From Rutidosis leptorrhynchoides (taxonomy: Eukaryota; Streptophyta; Magnoliopsida; Asterales; Asteraceae): a stretch of DNA of 64,000 nucleotides. The DNA lies in NCBI RefSeq assembly GCF_046630445.1, contig NC_092335.1, positions 34,498,501-34,562,500 on the forward strand, in the 5' to 3' direction. The notes beneath the pieces are model-generated. The model did no database searches and was not told the DNA's origin. It saw nothing but the letters and a program-made list of their open reading frames with translations. This document shows, one piece after another, positions 34,144 to 45,450 of this stretch (position 1 is its first letter; every line of letters begins with the position of its first letter). The position numbers and the translations under genes are program-made.

Positions 34144-36945
34144 ATGGCTCAACAGGGTAGTCCAGTGAGCGAAGATGTACATGAGGAAGAGGTGATTCTG
34201 TCCAAGAATCTTCCGGGCCTGACGGTAAGCGAAAATGCCAATCTAGAGGCATGTCTAAACGAGGAAGGACCTGAAGCAAAAGAAGGCTTCGTTGATATTA
34301 TCAAATTCTTGAAAAGGTCCAGGATTCATACTGCAATCACTCTAGAATGCAAGGCATACTACTCGCACCAACGAGAATTCTAGAACAATGCTTCTATTGT
34401 CACTGAACATGGAAAGAAGGTGATACGAAGCAGCGTTGGTGGTACAATTGTGAAGATCTCGGCTCAAACAGTTCGTGAAGACTTAGGCTTTCCCGATAAT
34501 GATTCTATGCCAGTCACACTGAATAGAACTAAGGTCCGAAGGTGTTTAGTAAGATGTGGATACTCTGGTGATTCGATGAAAGGTGCTGTTAAGAGAACTC
34601 GATTCTGTCATCAATACAAATACCTAACTTTGGTGTTGTTGAGATGCATGAGTCCCATGGTAGGCGGTTTTGATGAGTTGAACGAGACTTATAGCTCGAT
34701 GTTTGCAGCACTAGTTCTTCATGCGGACTTCAATTTCTCTGAAGTGATTTTCAGAAGCATGTTGGTGAACGTGAAAAAGAAAAGCCACTTAATGTTTCCT
34801 AGGTTCTTGCAGGTGATGATTGAAAAACAAGTGCAAGGATTGAATAAGGTTTGGGAGGATGAGATTAAACTGAATCATCTGAACGACTTGACTTTCAATC
34901 GAGTCAAGCAAAAGAGAGGTCCAGATGAACCATTCAAGAGATTGGTTGGCCACCTCGCCAATGAAAACTATGTATGTCCACCAGGTGCTGCCTGTCGTCA
35001 TGAAAACAGTACGTCTGGTAATGAAGATGATATCGTCGCAGTTGGTGAAGACGATCAAGAGGTTAATTAGCCACCGCCAGTTGTTACAACTGAACAGATA
35101 CTGGTTGATAAAGACGATGAAGGAGATGACTTTGACCCTGATCAATTCGAGCTGAGAAAGCGAAAATAATCTGAGGGTCCTTCAGTTACGACAAAGCCGA
35201 AGCAGAGGCGAATAAGATTCATTAAAAAGGCAAAAAGGACTGAGTCATCTTCAGCTACTGAACAGCGACAATCACAGCAATCACAACCACAACGACAACC
35301 TTCAGCTGCTGCTACTCAAGAAACACGTACTGAAACTGATACAGGAGTTCATGCTGCTGCATCCACGACTGTTATTACACAAGATGCTGCGGTTACTATA
35401 TTAAGCGAGAAGGTTGTAAATATGGCTTCTGAATTTGAAAAGTTTAAAGAAAAAGCTGATGAACGAGAAAGGAGAAAAGATGCTGAGATTGCTAAACTGA
35501 CCAACCAGGTTGAAGATCAACAGGTTGAAATTAAGAAGTTAACAACTAAGGTTGATGCTCAGAATCTGCTAATTGTAAAGGCCGAGTCTACAGCGAGCAA
35601 GGCACTGTCGAAGGTACTTGAGTGGGAAAATAATTTCAATATTGAGGCTGTTGATCTCGAAGAGGATATTGATTTTGGTAATTTTAACGATCAAGGCGAG
35701 GATGAGCTAGGGTTGGATCTTGCTAAAGGCACAAGCGAGAACCCACTGTCAGTAATTCCTCTAAATATTGATTATTCTTTACGTGATTTTTTGGCAAAAC
35801 AGGATCGTCTGAATCACTCAGTTATATTTGATGATTTAGAAGAAGGGGAGATCCCGCTGGATCTAAGCGCTGAGGAGCAGGCCGAGCTAGTGCGTCAAGA
35901 GCACCAAGCAAGTACTTCAGCTGACGCGACTGCTAGCTCATCTTTTGAGAATCGTTACGATTCTAGTGATGATTTTGAGGAAATTGTCGTAAGAAATGAA
36001 AACGACAACGATTTTGATGAAGTAATTATTGAAGATGAACCAATAGGTGATTTTCCGGAGTACGAATGTAATAACGTTAAAGATCTACCTACGTTTCAAG
36101 ATTACTTCAAAATGAATGAAGAGCTTCTAAACCGTAAATGCGAAGAAAAAGAAAAGACCGAAGATTTGCCTCCAGGGTTTTTACCGGTCAAAATAAATAA
36201 AGAAAAGATAGAAGTTCTAGAAGCTGAGTGGTAGATCCTGTTGAGGATCAGAAAATATTGTGAGAAGCCAGCGCCAGAACCTGAATGGATGAATTACATT
36301 AATAGGCCGGCGAATCTTTTGGCTAAAGGAAAAATCATTGCATGGGCCTACATCAAAGAGTTTAATATATAAGCAATAAAGAAGGAGTACGGAGTGGATT
36401 ACATCAAACATGGATTCGAGTTTACGACTCTACCGTACTTTGAATTTATGTAGGTGGCTAGGCTCAAGATGTTATATAGGGATTATGACGGAATTCCTAA
36501 TATTGTCTACAAGAAGATAAGACGATCATACTTGTCAAAGAACTTTGAGGGATTCAGCCCTCAATTTCCCACGATCACTTATCGAACAAACAAGAAAACG
36601 GGCGAACGAAGAAAGATTGTTAAATACAAGCCAATAAAATATATGAGAAAGGTTCCTGTGATGAAAATGCCGCAGAAATTTAGCCCACGTTTTCGCTGGT
36701 GGTACTACGATGAACGCTCAGAGGAAGCAGTCATCGTTTTGGACAAATTGAAGGAAGATGAGACCGACTCGATACGGGTTTTAGATCCCGTTTGGTTGAG
36801 AAATTGCTGTGAAGCTGACATCTTCACAATGTACTACAACCGGATGCTGTACAGGCCAGAAAATAGAGTTCAAGCACAACAGTACATTCGTGTTGCAAAG
36901 GTTTGCTATTTGAACAATATGGTTACAGATCCGTACAGAGATTGA
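34144..36945 (+). pseudogene. Sirevirus envelope-like third ORF with six in-frame stops
   Basis: One frame of 934 codons runs from MAQQGSPVSEDV to the TGA at 36943 without any frameshift. It is broken by stops at 34381, 35068, 35167, 36232, 36370 and 36451. The N-terminal third (about residues 80-260, GFDELNETYSSMFAALVL, then FPRFLQVMIE) matches the plant-transposon domain that I know from Asteraceae Sirevirus third ORFs (Transposase_32-like, from memory). The middle is Gln/Thr-rich, then a coiled coil (residues about 425-480), then acidic. The C-terminus is basic and aromatic (KKIRRSYLSKNF, FSPRFRWWYY). No clear signal peptide or membrane helix is visible, so envelope-like refers only to its position. 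Confidence 0.7.
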
Positions 36946-36978
36946 AGTAGATCGAAGACTTATGAGGAACTAGGTCTT

Positions 36979-36986
36979 AGGGGGAG
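36979..36986 (+). promoter_or_regulatory. Polypurine tract of the Sirevirus (third copy)
   Basis: AGGGGGAG lies two bases before the LTR start. Related tracts lie at 18959-18966 and 33393-33402. Multiple polypurine tracts are a described Sirevirus trait. Confidence 0.8.
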
Positions 36987-36988
36987 TT

Positions 36989-37500
36989 TGTTAGTGCATA
37001 TTTTGTAATCCCTTTGTGAATGCATATTTTGTAATCCCTAGTTCCATGAACTTTAATGTTTTATTCGATCATGTAGTAACCTGTAATATTGTTAAACGTT
37101 GATTGTCGATTTGTTACTTTATATTTGTAAACGTTTAAATGTAATATGTAATATTACTCGACAGTCGACCGACTGATATAGTCAGTCGACCGACTGTCAT
37201 CCACTGTCGACCGACATACGATCTGGGATATTTAAGCCAAGTTAATCTCCACTAATTTGGTTAATGACTCTGCACACTTTTTCACACACAAACAAACAGT
37301 TCCATGTCCGGTTTTTCACTCAATCTTCATGTCCAAATACCACAGAATGTCAGTCTAGGCTTCGTGTTTATCAAGATCTAATCTTGGTTTGACTCGCACG
37401 AACCTGAAAACCCATAGATATTCGTTTAAGCTCGTTCTAGTGTTATTCCTCCTCTAGATCGTGTTAGGTTGATTCTAAGATCCTCTCCCAGCGTCTACAA
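36989..37500 (+). repeat. 3' LTR of the Sirevirus (end uncertain)
   Basis: It starts TGTTAGTGCA after the polypurine tract. It holds TCGACCGA cluster D (37158-37216, three copies), a TATA-like GATATTTAAG near 37229, and a plausible end CAGCGTCTACA at 37500. The 5' LTR is outside the window, so the end cannot be confirmed. It must end before the F-box stop at 37637. Confidence 0.55.
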
Positions 37501-37636
37501 GAAGTAATTAAACTACGAAAAGATGAAACGAGCATAAAGACTCCCATCACAAAACATTGTCATATTTAATCAAGCAGTCAAATTTAATATCACATATTGA
37601 GTTTGGATCAGAACACATATCCAGACGTCACTTGTG

Positions 37637-38285
37637 TTAGAAAGAACCTATTTTCTCGATATAACGATGACCAACACAACGATGAAACGTTTTGCTGAAT
37701 GCTTTTGAGAAATATTTCTTAACTTCCTCAATATTATCAGGAATTTCACATAACTGTTTGAAACTTTTGTCAAGAATATTGTACCTCTTGATATTATCTA
37801 CAACTTTCACCACCATGAACGTATCTTCGTCTTCTTCACCTCTAATCACATCTAAGACTATGAATTCAAATTTATCACCATAGAACATCCTATAAGTAAG
37901 GGTCATGTTCGGGTAAGTGGCAAAAAGTTCATGAAAGTCCAGTTGGTACTTGATAAACCATCCGGAGTGATCTTTCAACATTTCATACACATTCAAACTT
38001 GAAGGGTTATTTTCATCAATGGTATCGACTAGATGTAGATGGCCATGAGATTCCCCAAAGTAAAGTGGCCTCTTCCTGCAATAACCATACCTCAGTACCG
38101 GCAATGTGGATGGCAATGGAAAGTCTTGTAGCTGTTCAGAATCCAACCTCAAGTACATCGGGTTACGACAATAGGGTGCCCAGTGAAAGGCTCCATTCCA
38201 ATAAACTCCATATCTGAATTGAGTATAACCACGGGGAGTGAAAGTTTGTTTTTTTAGTTTTTTCCATTCACCTGTATGGGAATAA
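37637..38285 (-). pseudogene. Host F-box gene, C-terminal half (separated by a retrotransposon)
   Basis: This is the second half of the gene that starts at 52156. It encodes the F-box-associated region, from HTGEWKKLK through FRYGVYWNGAFHW to HRCVGHRYIEKIGSF. Rejoining 51522-52156 with 37637-38285 and counting the target duplication AATAA once gives 1284 bp, exactly 428 codons, with no stop inside. The codon spanning the break reads through smoothly. The length of 427 residues is normal for an F-box/FBA protein of the At5g07610-like type. The 137 bp to the Sirevirus LTR show nothing recognisable. Confidence 0.85.
38281..38285. repeat. Target site duplication AATAA, left copy
   Basis: It lies directly before TGTTGG of the Tork LTR. 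The second copy is 51517-51521, directly after CCTACA of the other LTR. Confidence 0.9.
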
Positions 38286-38497
38286 TGTTGGAAAATCGTG
38301 TGTACTTTTAAATCAGATTAACGCAGCGGATAGTTAAAATAATAATTAAATTATTATATTTATAAACCATTTACAAAATTAAATATTCTTACATTTAAAT
38401 TTAATAAAACATGCACATGATTAACGATCCCAAAGATCCAGTTACACCATAATAATTGTCATGAATATAAAACAAAAGAGGATTTAACGATATACCT

Positions 38498-40841
38498 TTC
38501 GTTGGTTAATTCCGCACCCGCTTTGAAACCCGAGGGACCAAAGTTGCAAAGGGGCCAAACTAGTGACTAGGTCAACTAGTCAAACCCCATCTCACCCATT
38601 CATTTTCACCAACACTTTCCACATTTCTTCCTCTTTCTCTCTACTTCCCATTTTTGAACACAAACCCCAACTTCATAAAATCATCATCTAAATTCGGGAT
38701 TGGAAGCAAACTTCAAAACAAAATACATATTTGGAATCCTCTCTTCATCCTCTTCAATTTGATACCAACTTCATCTCATTTGGGTAACTTTCTAAAATCA
38801 CTAATTTTATGTGTTCTTGAGATTTTTGAGTTATAAAGTTGTTAATTAGTGTCTATGGTTCATTGTGATGTCGTGTATGTAATTTGTATGCTCGATTCGT
38901 TGTTTTTGGTGTAACTAGTTCAATATGAAAATTACTTGCTAAATCCTTGATTTTGGATGATCAAATGTTGTTAGATTGTTAAAGTGCAAGTTTTAAAAGT
39001 GTTACTAGTATCATTAGCTTCGTTTTGATGTATAGGTTGATTAAGGAAACTCCAAGAACATGATTAATGATTTTGTGAACTTGGATTAGGGTTTGATGAG
39101 CTTTACATGAACTTTTGATGCGTCAAATGCTATGAGATATTGTTGTTAAGTGTTTTGTTGCAATGTGTGTTTGATTACCTTCGAAACGGCATAACATACA
39201 TGTAAATTGGTTGCCCGAATCATAAAATGCGTTTTTGGAACTTGAACTTTGATTATGAATGTTTAATTGCGGTTTTTGGTTGTTGTAAGTGGAAGTTTGA
39301 TTGATGAAATGCGTTTAGATGTTTTCCTTGTCAAAATACCTTTCCGATGGTATAAGATACATGTTCTAAGTGTTTTCGGTGCATGAGATGTGTTAAATTG
39401 TATTTTGGTTCGTGACTTGGACCATTTTTCTGCAAACTGCATGTTTCCCAGGTATTGCGCGCCGCGCATATACCCGCGCGCCGCGCAGAATTAGAAATCC
39501 CAGATGTTTGCCTTCGTGGTTAGGTTCTGACCAGGATTTACACTTGGGTGCGCGCCGCGCAACCCATAGCGCGCCGCGCATATGCCCAGCTCATTTTAGT
39601 TTTTATTTTTCCTTTCACAAAATGTTTCCCGCTTAACCGTAACTCCGATTAACATGAAACTTGGCCATTCTGCTCATAAATGATTTCTCATCATGGGAAA
39701 ATTGTCGGATACCCGACCCGACCCCGTTGACCTTGACTTTGACCAAGTTTGACTTTTAGTCAAACTTAACCAAACAATTATACGATCGTTCTAACGTGCT
39801 TAATTACTTGTATCGTGCATGAAACTTGACAAATTGATCCACGTGCTATATTAATCGAGTCGTAACGAGCCATAGGACTAATTGAACATCTTTGACCCTT
39901 CGTGACTATCGTTATTGATATAACCTATATGTTTAGGTCAAGACTAGCTTTGTCTTTGCACGCGTGTACTTGTCGAAGTACTTTATTAACTCTTGCACTC
40001 AAGGTGAGATCATAGTCCCACTTTTTACTCTTTTGAACTTACTTTTGGGATGAGAAAACATAAACGATTCTTTTGAACTAAGTGAACACAAGAACGGGAA
40101 AACAAACATTCTACATACGAGTTTAGAACGAAAATCCTCAATCCGATTATCATTAGTTACATCAGATGGTGTAAGCGAGAACTTATGTTATATGGCCATA
40201 TGGGTTTGACAACCCTCATCTTTGACGGTTCGCTACCGTCTACGGGTGAAATATATTTTCGGGAAACAGTGTTTGTTCTAGCACTAATTACTGGGGTATT
40301 CAACGGACGGAATGTTAAGCTTTGATAATTGGGTGCTCGTGAATATTAACTTTAGAATGTATTACTATTATTTCAACTTTGCAAATCTTGTGGTTCGACT
40401 TACTTTACCTTTACTCACTTACTTAAACCTATGATTTCACCAACGTTTTTGCGTTGACAGATTCTTCTATGTTTTCTCAGGTTTATACATGGCTACTTGA
40501 TACATGCTTCCGCACTCTTTGATTACTTGATTGGAGTCTACCATGCATGCATACGCTAGGGATAGCACTTTTGGATTCAAACTTTTGTCTACTTACTTAC
40601 GCTATTTATAGCAACTGTGATTTTAAACTAATTATGTTGCGAGTTATTTCAATCATACTTTACTACTTTTGTAAACTTAAACTTGTTGTCGATCCGTTGT
40701 TAAACTAAACTTTGTAAGTCTTGTACTTTTCAAATGAATGCAACATAATTTTGGTCAAACGAGTCTCATATAGGGACTACGACCACGTAACGGGACCTCA
40801 GTTAGCGGCGCCGTCAATGACGATTTGGTCGGGTCGTTACA
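38498..40841 (+). repeat. 5' LTR of the deleted Tekay-like element (first 162 bp missing)
   Basis: The left end joins the Tork LTR remnant at ACCTTTC|GTTGG. The intact partners read ACCTTTCTTGG (Tork) and AATATTCGTTGG (Tekay-like), so the junction has about three bases of shared TTC. It includes four GC palindromes at 39456-39581. The small ORFs overlapping them are by-products. Confidence 0.9.
39456..39581 (+). repeat. Four copies of the GCGCGCCGCGC palindrome in the LTR
   Basis: Copies lie at about 39456, 39475, 39549 and 39568. Each has 5-bp arms around a single central C (GCGCG-C-CGCGC), in two pairs about 75 bp apart. The surroundings are AT-rich. The same array occurs in the 3' LTR at 44065-44190. 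Confidence 0.9.
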
Positions 40842-40843
40842 AG

Positions 40844-40855
40844 TGGTATCAGAGC
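40844..40855 (+). promoter_or_regulatory. Primer binding site, tRNA-iMet type
   Basis: TGGTATCAGAGC lies two bases after the LTR end of the deleted Tekay-like element. Confidence 0.92.
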
Positions 40856-42944
40856 GTTGGTCGTAGGGAACTAGGACGTGCATTAGTGTGTCTAACAGAG
40901 TCGTTAGGACGCATTAGTGAGTCTAGACTACAACCGGATAGTAGACATTGCATTCTGACATACATTTGCTATAGATAGCACTTACTTGACTACCTGTGCA
41001 TTATACTTGAATCATTCATAGGAAAAATTTTAATGATACCCAACTTTCATCATACGAACTCGTATCCCGCCACTTTGGTTCGGGAACTCGGACTCCTTGG
41101 TTGTTATTCACCCCGTCTCATCTTACTATCCATGAGTATCGTAAAGTCACCGTCACTACTCTAGATGAGTATCCTCATCACTATTTATCGCTACGGTTGC
41201 GTACTACTCGTTATCATGACTCGTTACTCTTTTCATACCTAAATACACTATTGTTTGACTCGAACCACATTGACGTGAACAATCATCTATACACTTCCCT
41301 CGGGGAACGCATCTTCAGAGTTGCACAAAAATCTTTCGATTTGATACGAGTCACGTTTGAGACGTCGTTACATTTTGTTCATTTTAGACTTTCGCGATGA
41401 CACGAACTTGAATCTATGGAGTGATGTGGGAATGGAGGTATGAGTTAGCGTAATATAACTACACTCGATCAACGTAGTTATATTACGGTAAGACATACCA
41501 AAGTTCTAGTGACGCGTGATGGTGGTTAGACTCGATCAACCTAAACACCACCATGTGCCATGTACATGACTTCATCCTTTCATGTTTGGACATCTGAAAA
41601 CTCCAAGAATATTGATAACAACCATACCGGGGACACCCCTTCGACTTTGGTCGAACTATACTTATGCTTCCGAATGAATTACCGATTCCTCTCGACTTCA
41701 ACCGTATGTTACACGTGTATACTATCTCGTCCTCGCACAGTCTTATTGACTAATTACGATTTACTCGTTATGCTCGCACCGAGGCGGAAACTTCTCCCTC
41801 ATCACACTCGTACTTCCGGTTCAGGAAATCTTTACTCTAAACTCTCAATGGAGGGAGAGACTCTCCACGTTATACTAGTATTCACCTCGAGGGTGAATAG
41901 TCCCGACGAACGTTTTTTTTCAGAAACCGATGAGAACTTGCCCCGACGAACGTATTTGGAAACCGATAAATCTTCCGCGACGCGAATTTTCTTGAGAAAC
42001 TTGTCCTAACAAACTTGTTCAAATATACCTTACGGAATGTACTTTGTTTCGGATCGAGATCCTCGTTTCATTTCTAGACTTCGGAGTGCCTCACAAAAAG
42101 CCTCGGGACCACGTTTAAACATGGGTACCGCGTATCATCCACAAACCGACGGACCAAGCAAACATATGATTCAAACCTTGGAAACCGTAATACGAATTTG
42201 TATTACTAACTTCAAATTTACTTGAGAAAAGTATTTTCCTTTAGCTTAATCCTCGTACTACAATGATCTTCATTCGAGTTTTAACGTCACACCTTTTGAA
42301 ACCACATGTGACCGGAAACGTCATCCTCCTTTTTGTCGAAACCAAGTAAACGATGATCAATTCACCGGGGCCGAGCTTATTCATGAGCAATCGAGAGGAT
42401 TTATTCATATTCAAGCAAGACCCAACGCGACTCGTGATCACCAGGAGCTATGCCGATGTTACACGTAAACCTTTCGAATTCCATGGGAAACCGCGTCACG
42501 TTAAAAGTCGCACTTTGAGGAGGTGTAACCCGTTTCGGGAAACATAGAAAGCTAAATCCGTGATATTTTAACCCTTTTGAAATCTTGGGGCGTTTTGGAC
42601 CCGTTGCTAGCCGTTTGGATTTTCCGGCTCATTTTGAGTCTCCGTTTATCCTACATTCGATGTGTCAACTTAAGGACGTGTATTGCGAAACAAGAACTTG
42701 TTATTCCTTTCGATGAGATTACTATCGATGGTACACTTCACTTCCTGGGAGGACCGGTTGAAACCATGAATCATGAAACCAAACCGTAAACAACATATGA
42801 TCCCGACCGTCAAGTTCGTTGAATTACCCTAGGACGTACTTCTCCCTCATTCGTAGAATTGGCAACACAAGATCTCGAGGAAGATTCAACGACTACTACT
42901 TCCAACTAAATTTCGGGACGAAATTTCTTTTGAGGCGTGGATAA
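40856..42944 (+). pseudogene. Remnant internal region of the deleted Tekay-like element
   Basis: About 2.1 kb with no long ORF. At 42037-42225 a piece of integrase core survives (VSDRDPRF, then TAYHPQTDG), with Ser-Lys replacing the catalytic-region SER. At about 42715-42790 a chromodomain-linker scrap (GGPVETMNHE) matches the Tekay tail at 8140-8180. The rest (41040-42000) resembles no domain I can name. It ends with AAATTTCGGGACGAAATTTC, which parallels the sequence before the Tekay 3' LTR. Confidence 0.75.
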
Positions 42945-45450
42945 TGTAACATCCCGCGTTTTTCCGTTAAATTTATTTTAACACCGTCTTTTTTTTTATA
43001 TATATAAAATCTTTCGTATTTAAATTAATAGTTCCGTTGAGTAACGCTCATAATATTCCCGCTATTTAATTATAACACCACCCGTTTACTCGAGCGTTTT
43101 AAAATATTCGTTGGTTAATTCCGCACCCGCTTTGAAACCCGAGGGACCAAAGTTGCAAAGGGGCCAAACTAGTGACTAGGTCAACTAGTCAAACCCCATC
43201 TCACCCATTCATTTTCACCAACACTTTCCACATTTCTTCCTCTTTCTCTCTACTTCCCATTTTTGAACACAAACCCCAACTTCATAAAATCATCATCTAA
43301 ATTCGGGATTGGAAGCAAACTTCAAAACAAAATACATATTTGGAATCCTCTCTTCATCCTCTTCAATTTGATACCAACTTCATCTCATTTGGGTAACTTT
43401 CTAAAATCACTAATTTTATGTGTTCTTGAGATTTTTGAGTTATAAAGTTGTTAATTAGTGTCTATGGCTCATTGTGATGTCGTGCATGTAATTTGTATGC
43501 TCGATTCGTTGTTTTTGGTGTAACTAGTTCAATATGAAAATTACTTGCTAAATCCTTGATTTTGGATGATCAAATGTTGTTAGATTGTTAAAGTGCAAGT
43601 TTTAAAAGTGTTACTAGTATCATTAGCTTCGTTTTGATGTATAGGTTGATTAAGGAAACTCCAAGAACATGATTAATGATTTTGTGAACTTGGATTAGGG
43701 TTTGATGAGCTTTACATGAACTTTTGATGCGTCAAATGCTATGAGATATTGTTGTTAAGTGTTTTGTTGCAATGTGTGTTTGATTACCTTCGAAACGACA
43801 TAACATACATGTAAATTGGTTGCCCGAATCATAAAATGCGTTTTTGGAACTTGAACTTTGATTATGAATGTTTAATTGCGGTTTTTGGTTGTTGTAAGTG
43901 GAAGTTTGATTGATGAAATGCATTTAGATGTTTTCCTTGTCAAAATACCTTTCCGATGGTATAAGATACATGTTCTAAGTGTTTTCTGTGCATGAGATGT
44001 GTTAAATTGTATTTTGGTTCGTGACTTGGACCATTTTTCTGCAAACTGCATGTTTCCCAGGTATTGCGCGCCGCGCATACACCCGCGCGCCGCGCAGAAT
44101 TAGAAATCCCAGATGTTTGCCTTTGTGGTTAGGTTCTGACCAGGATTTACACTTGGGTGCGCGCCGCGCAACCCATAGCGCGCCGCGCATATGCCCAGCT
44201 CATTTTAGTTTTTATTTTTCCTTTCACAAAATGTTTCCCGCTTAACCGTAACTCCGATTAACATGAAACTTGGCCATTCTGCTCATAAATGATTTCTCAT
44301 CATGGAAAAATTGTCGGATACCCGACCCGACCCCGTTGACCTTGACTTTGACCAAGTTTGACTTTTAGTCAAACTTAACCAAACAATTATACGATCGTTC
44401 TAACGTGCTTAATTACTTGTATCGTGCATGAAACTTGACAAATTGATCCACGTGCTATATTAATCGAGTCGTAACGAGCCATAGGACTAATTGAACATCT
44501 TTGACCCTTCGTGACTATCGTTATTGATATAACCTATATGTTTAGGTCAAGACTAGCTTTGTCTTTGCACGCGTGTACTTGTCGAAGTACTTTATTAACT
44601 CTTGCACTCAAGGTGAGATCATAGTCCCACTTTTTACTCTTTTGAACTTACTTTTGGGATGAGAAAACATAAACGATTCTTTTGAACTAAGTGAACACAA
44701 GAACGGGAAAACAAACATTCTACATACGAGTTTAGAACGAAAATCCTCAATCCGATTATCATTAGTTACATCAGATGGTGTAAGCGAGAACTTATGTTAT
44801 ATGGCCATATGGGTTTGACAACCCTCATCTTTGACGGTTCGCTACCGTCTACGGGTGAAATATATTTTCGGGAAACAGTGTTTGTTCTAGCACTAATTAC
44901 TGGGGTATTCAACGGACGGAATGTTAAGCTTTGATAATTGGGTGCTCGTGAATATTAACTTTAGAATGTATTACTATTATTTCAACTTTGCAAATCTTGT
45001 GGTTCGACTTACTTTACCTTTACTCACTTACTTAAACCTATGATTTCACCAACGTTTTTGCGTTGACAGATTCTTCTATGTTTTCTCAGGTTTATACATG
45101 GCTACTTGATACATGCTTCCGCACTCTTTGATTACTTGATTGGAGTCTACCATGCATGCATACGCTAGGGATAGCACTTTTGGATTCAAACTTTTGTCTA
45201 CTTACTTACGCTATTTATAGCAACTGTGATTTTAAACTAATTATGTCGCGAGTTATTTCAATCATACTTTACTACTTTTGTAAACTTAAACTTGTTGTCG
45301 ATCCGTTGTTAAACTAAACTTTGTAAGTCTTGTACTTTTCAAATGAATGCGACATAATTTTGGTCAAACGAGTCTCATATAGGGACTACGACCACGTAAC
45401 GGGACCTCAGTTAGCGGCGCCGTCAATGACGATTTGGTCGGGTCGTTACA
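42945..45450 (+). repeat. 3' LTR of the deleted Tekay-like element
   Basis: A complete 2506-bp LTR, TGTAACATCC to CGTTACA. It contains the second palindrome array (44065-44190). The sequence to its right (TTAACGAC) returns to the Tork RNase H remnant. The target duplication cannot be tested because the left end is deleted. Confidence 0.92.

Larger units (their letters stand above)
31781..37500 (+). mobile_element. Ty1/copia Sirevirus, 3' segment (envelope-like ORF, 3' LTR)
   Basis: This is the continuation of the Sirevirus after the Athila insertion, shown by the shared GTATC, by the TCGACCGA motif found in both segments and nowhere else in the window, and by further AGGGGGAG tracts at 33394 and 36979. 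It carries a non-coding stretch, a promoter-like block, the envelope-like ORF and the 3' LTR. Confidence 0.85.
38498..45450 (+). mobile_element. Internally deleted Tekay-like gypsy element nested in Tork
   Basis: The 3' LTR is complete (42945-45450, 2506 bp, TGTAACATCC to GTTACA). The 5' LTR (38498-40841) lacks its first 162 bp. Left position n aligns with n+4609 without gaps, with about 10 substitutions in 2344 bp (0.4%). The internal region is only 2.1 kb, with primer site and leader, scraps of integrase and chromodomain, and no gag, protease or RT. The leader resembles that of the Tekay element at 1763. Near-identical LTRs around a dead interior indicate recent mobilisation in trans. Confidence 0.9.

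Noticed and set aside
34144-36945. A true viral envelope gene
   Set aside because: No signal peptide, membrane anchor or fusion-like region is visible. Only its position after pol resembles an envelope gene.
39263-39636. Arg-rich small ORFs on both strands (and the copies near 43872-44245)
   Set aside because: They run through GC palindromes of an LTR and have no independent support.
41101-42009. Several 70-150 residue ORFs in the interior of the deleted Tekay-like element
   Set aside because: None shows a domain, and they overlap on both strands in decayed retroelement sequence.
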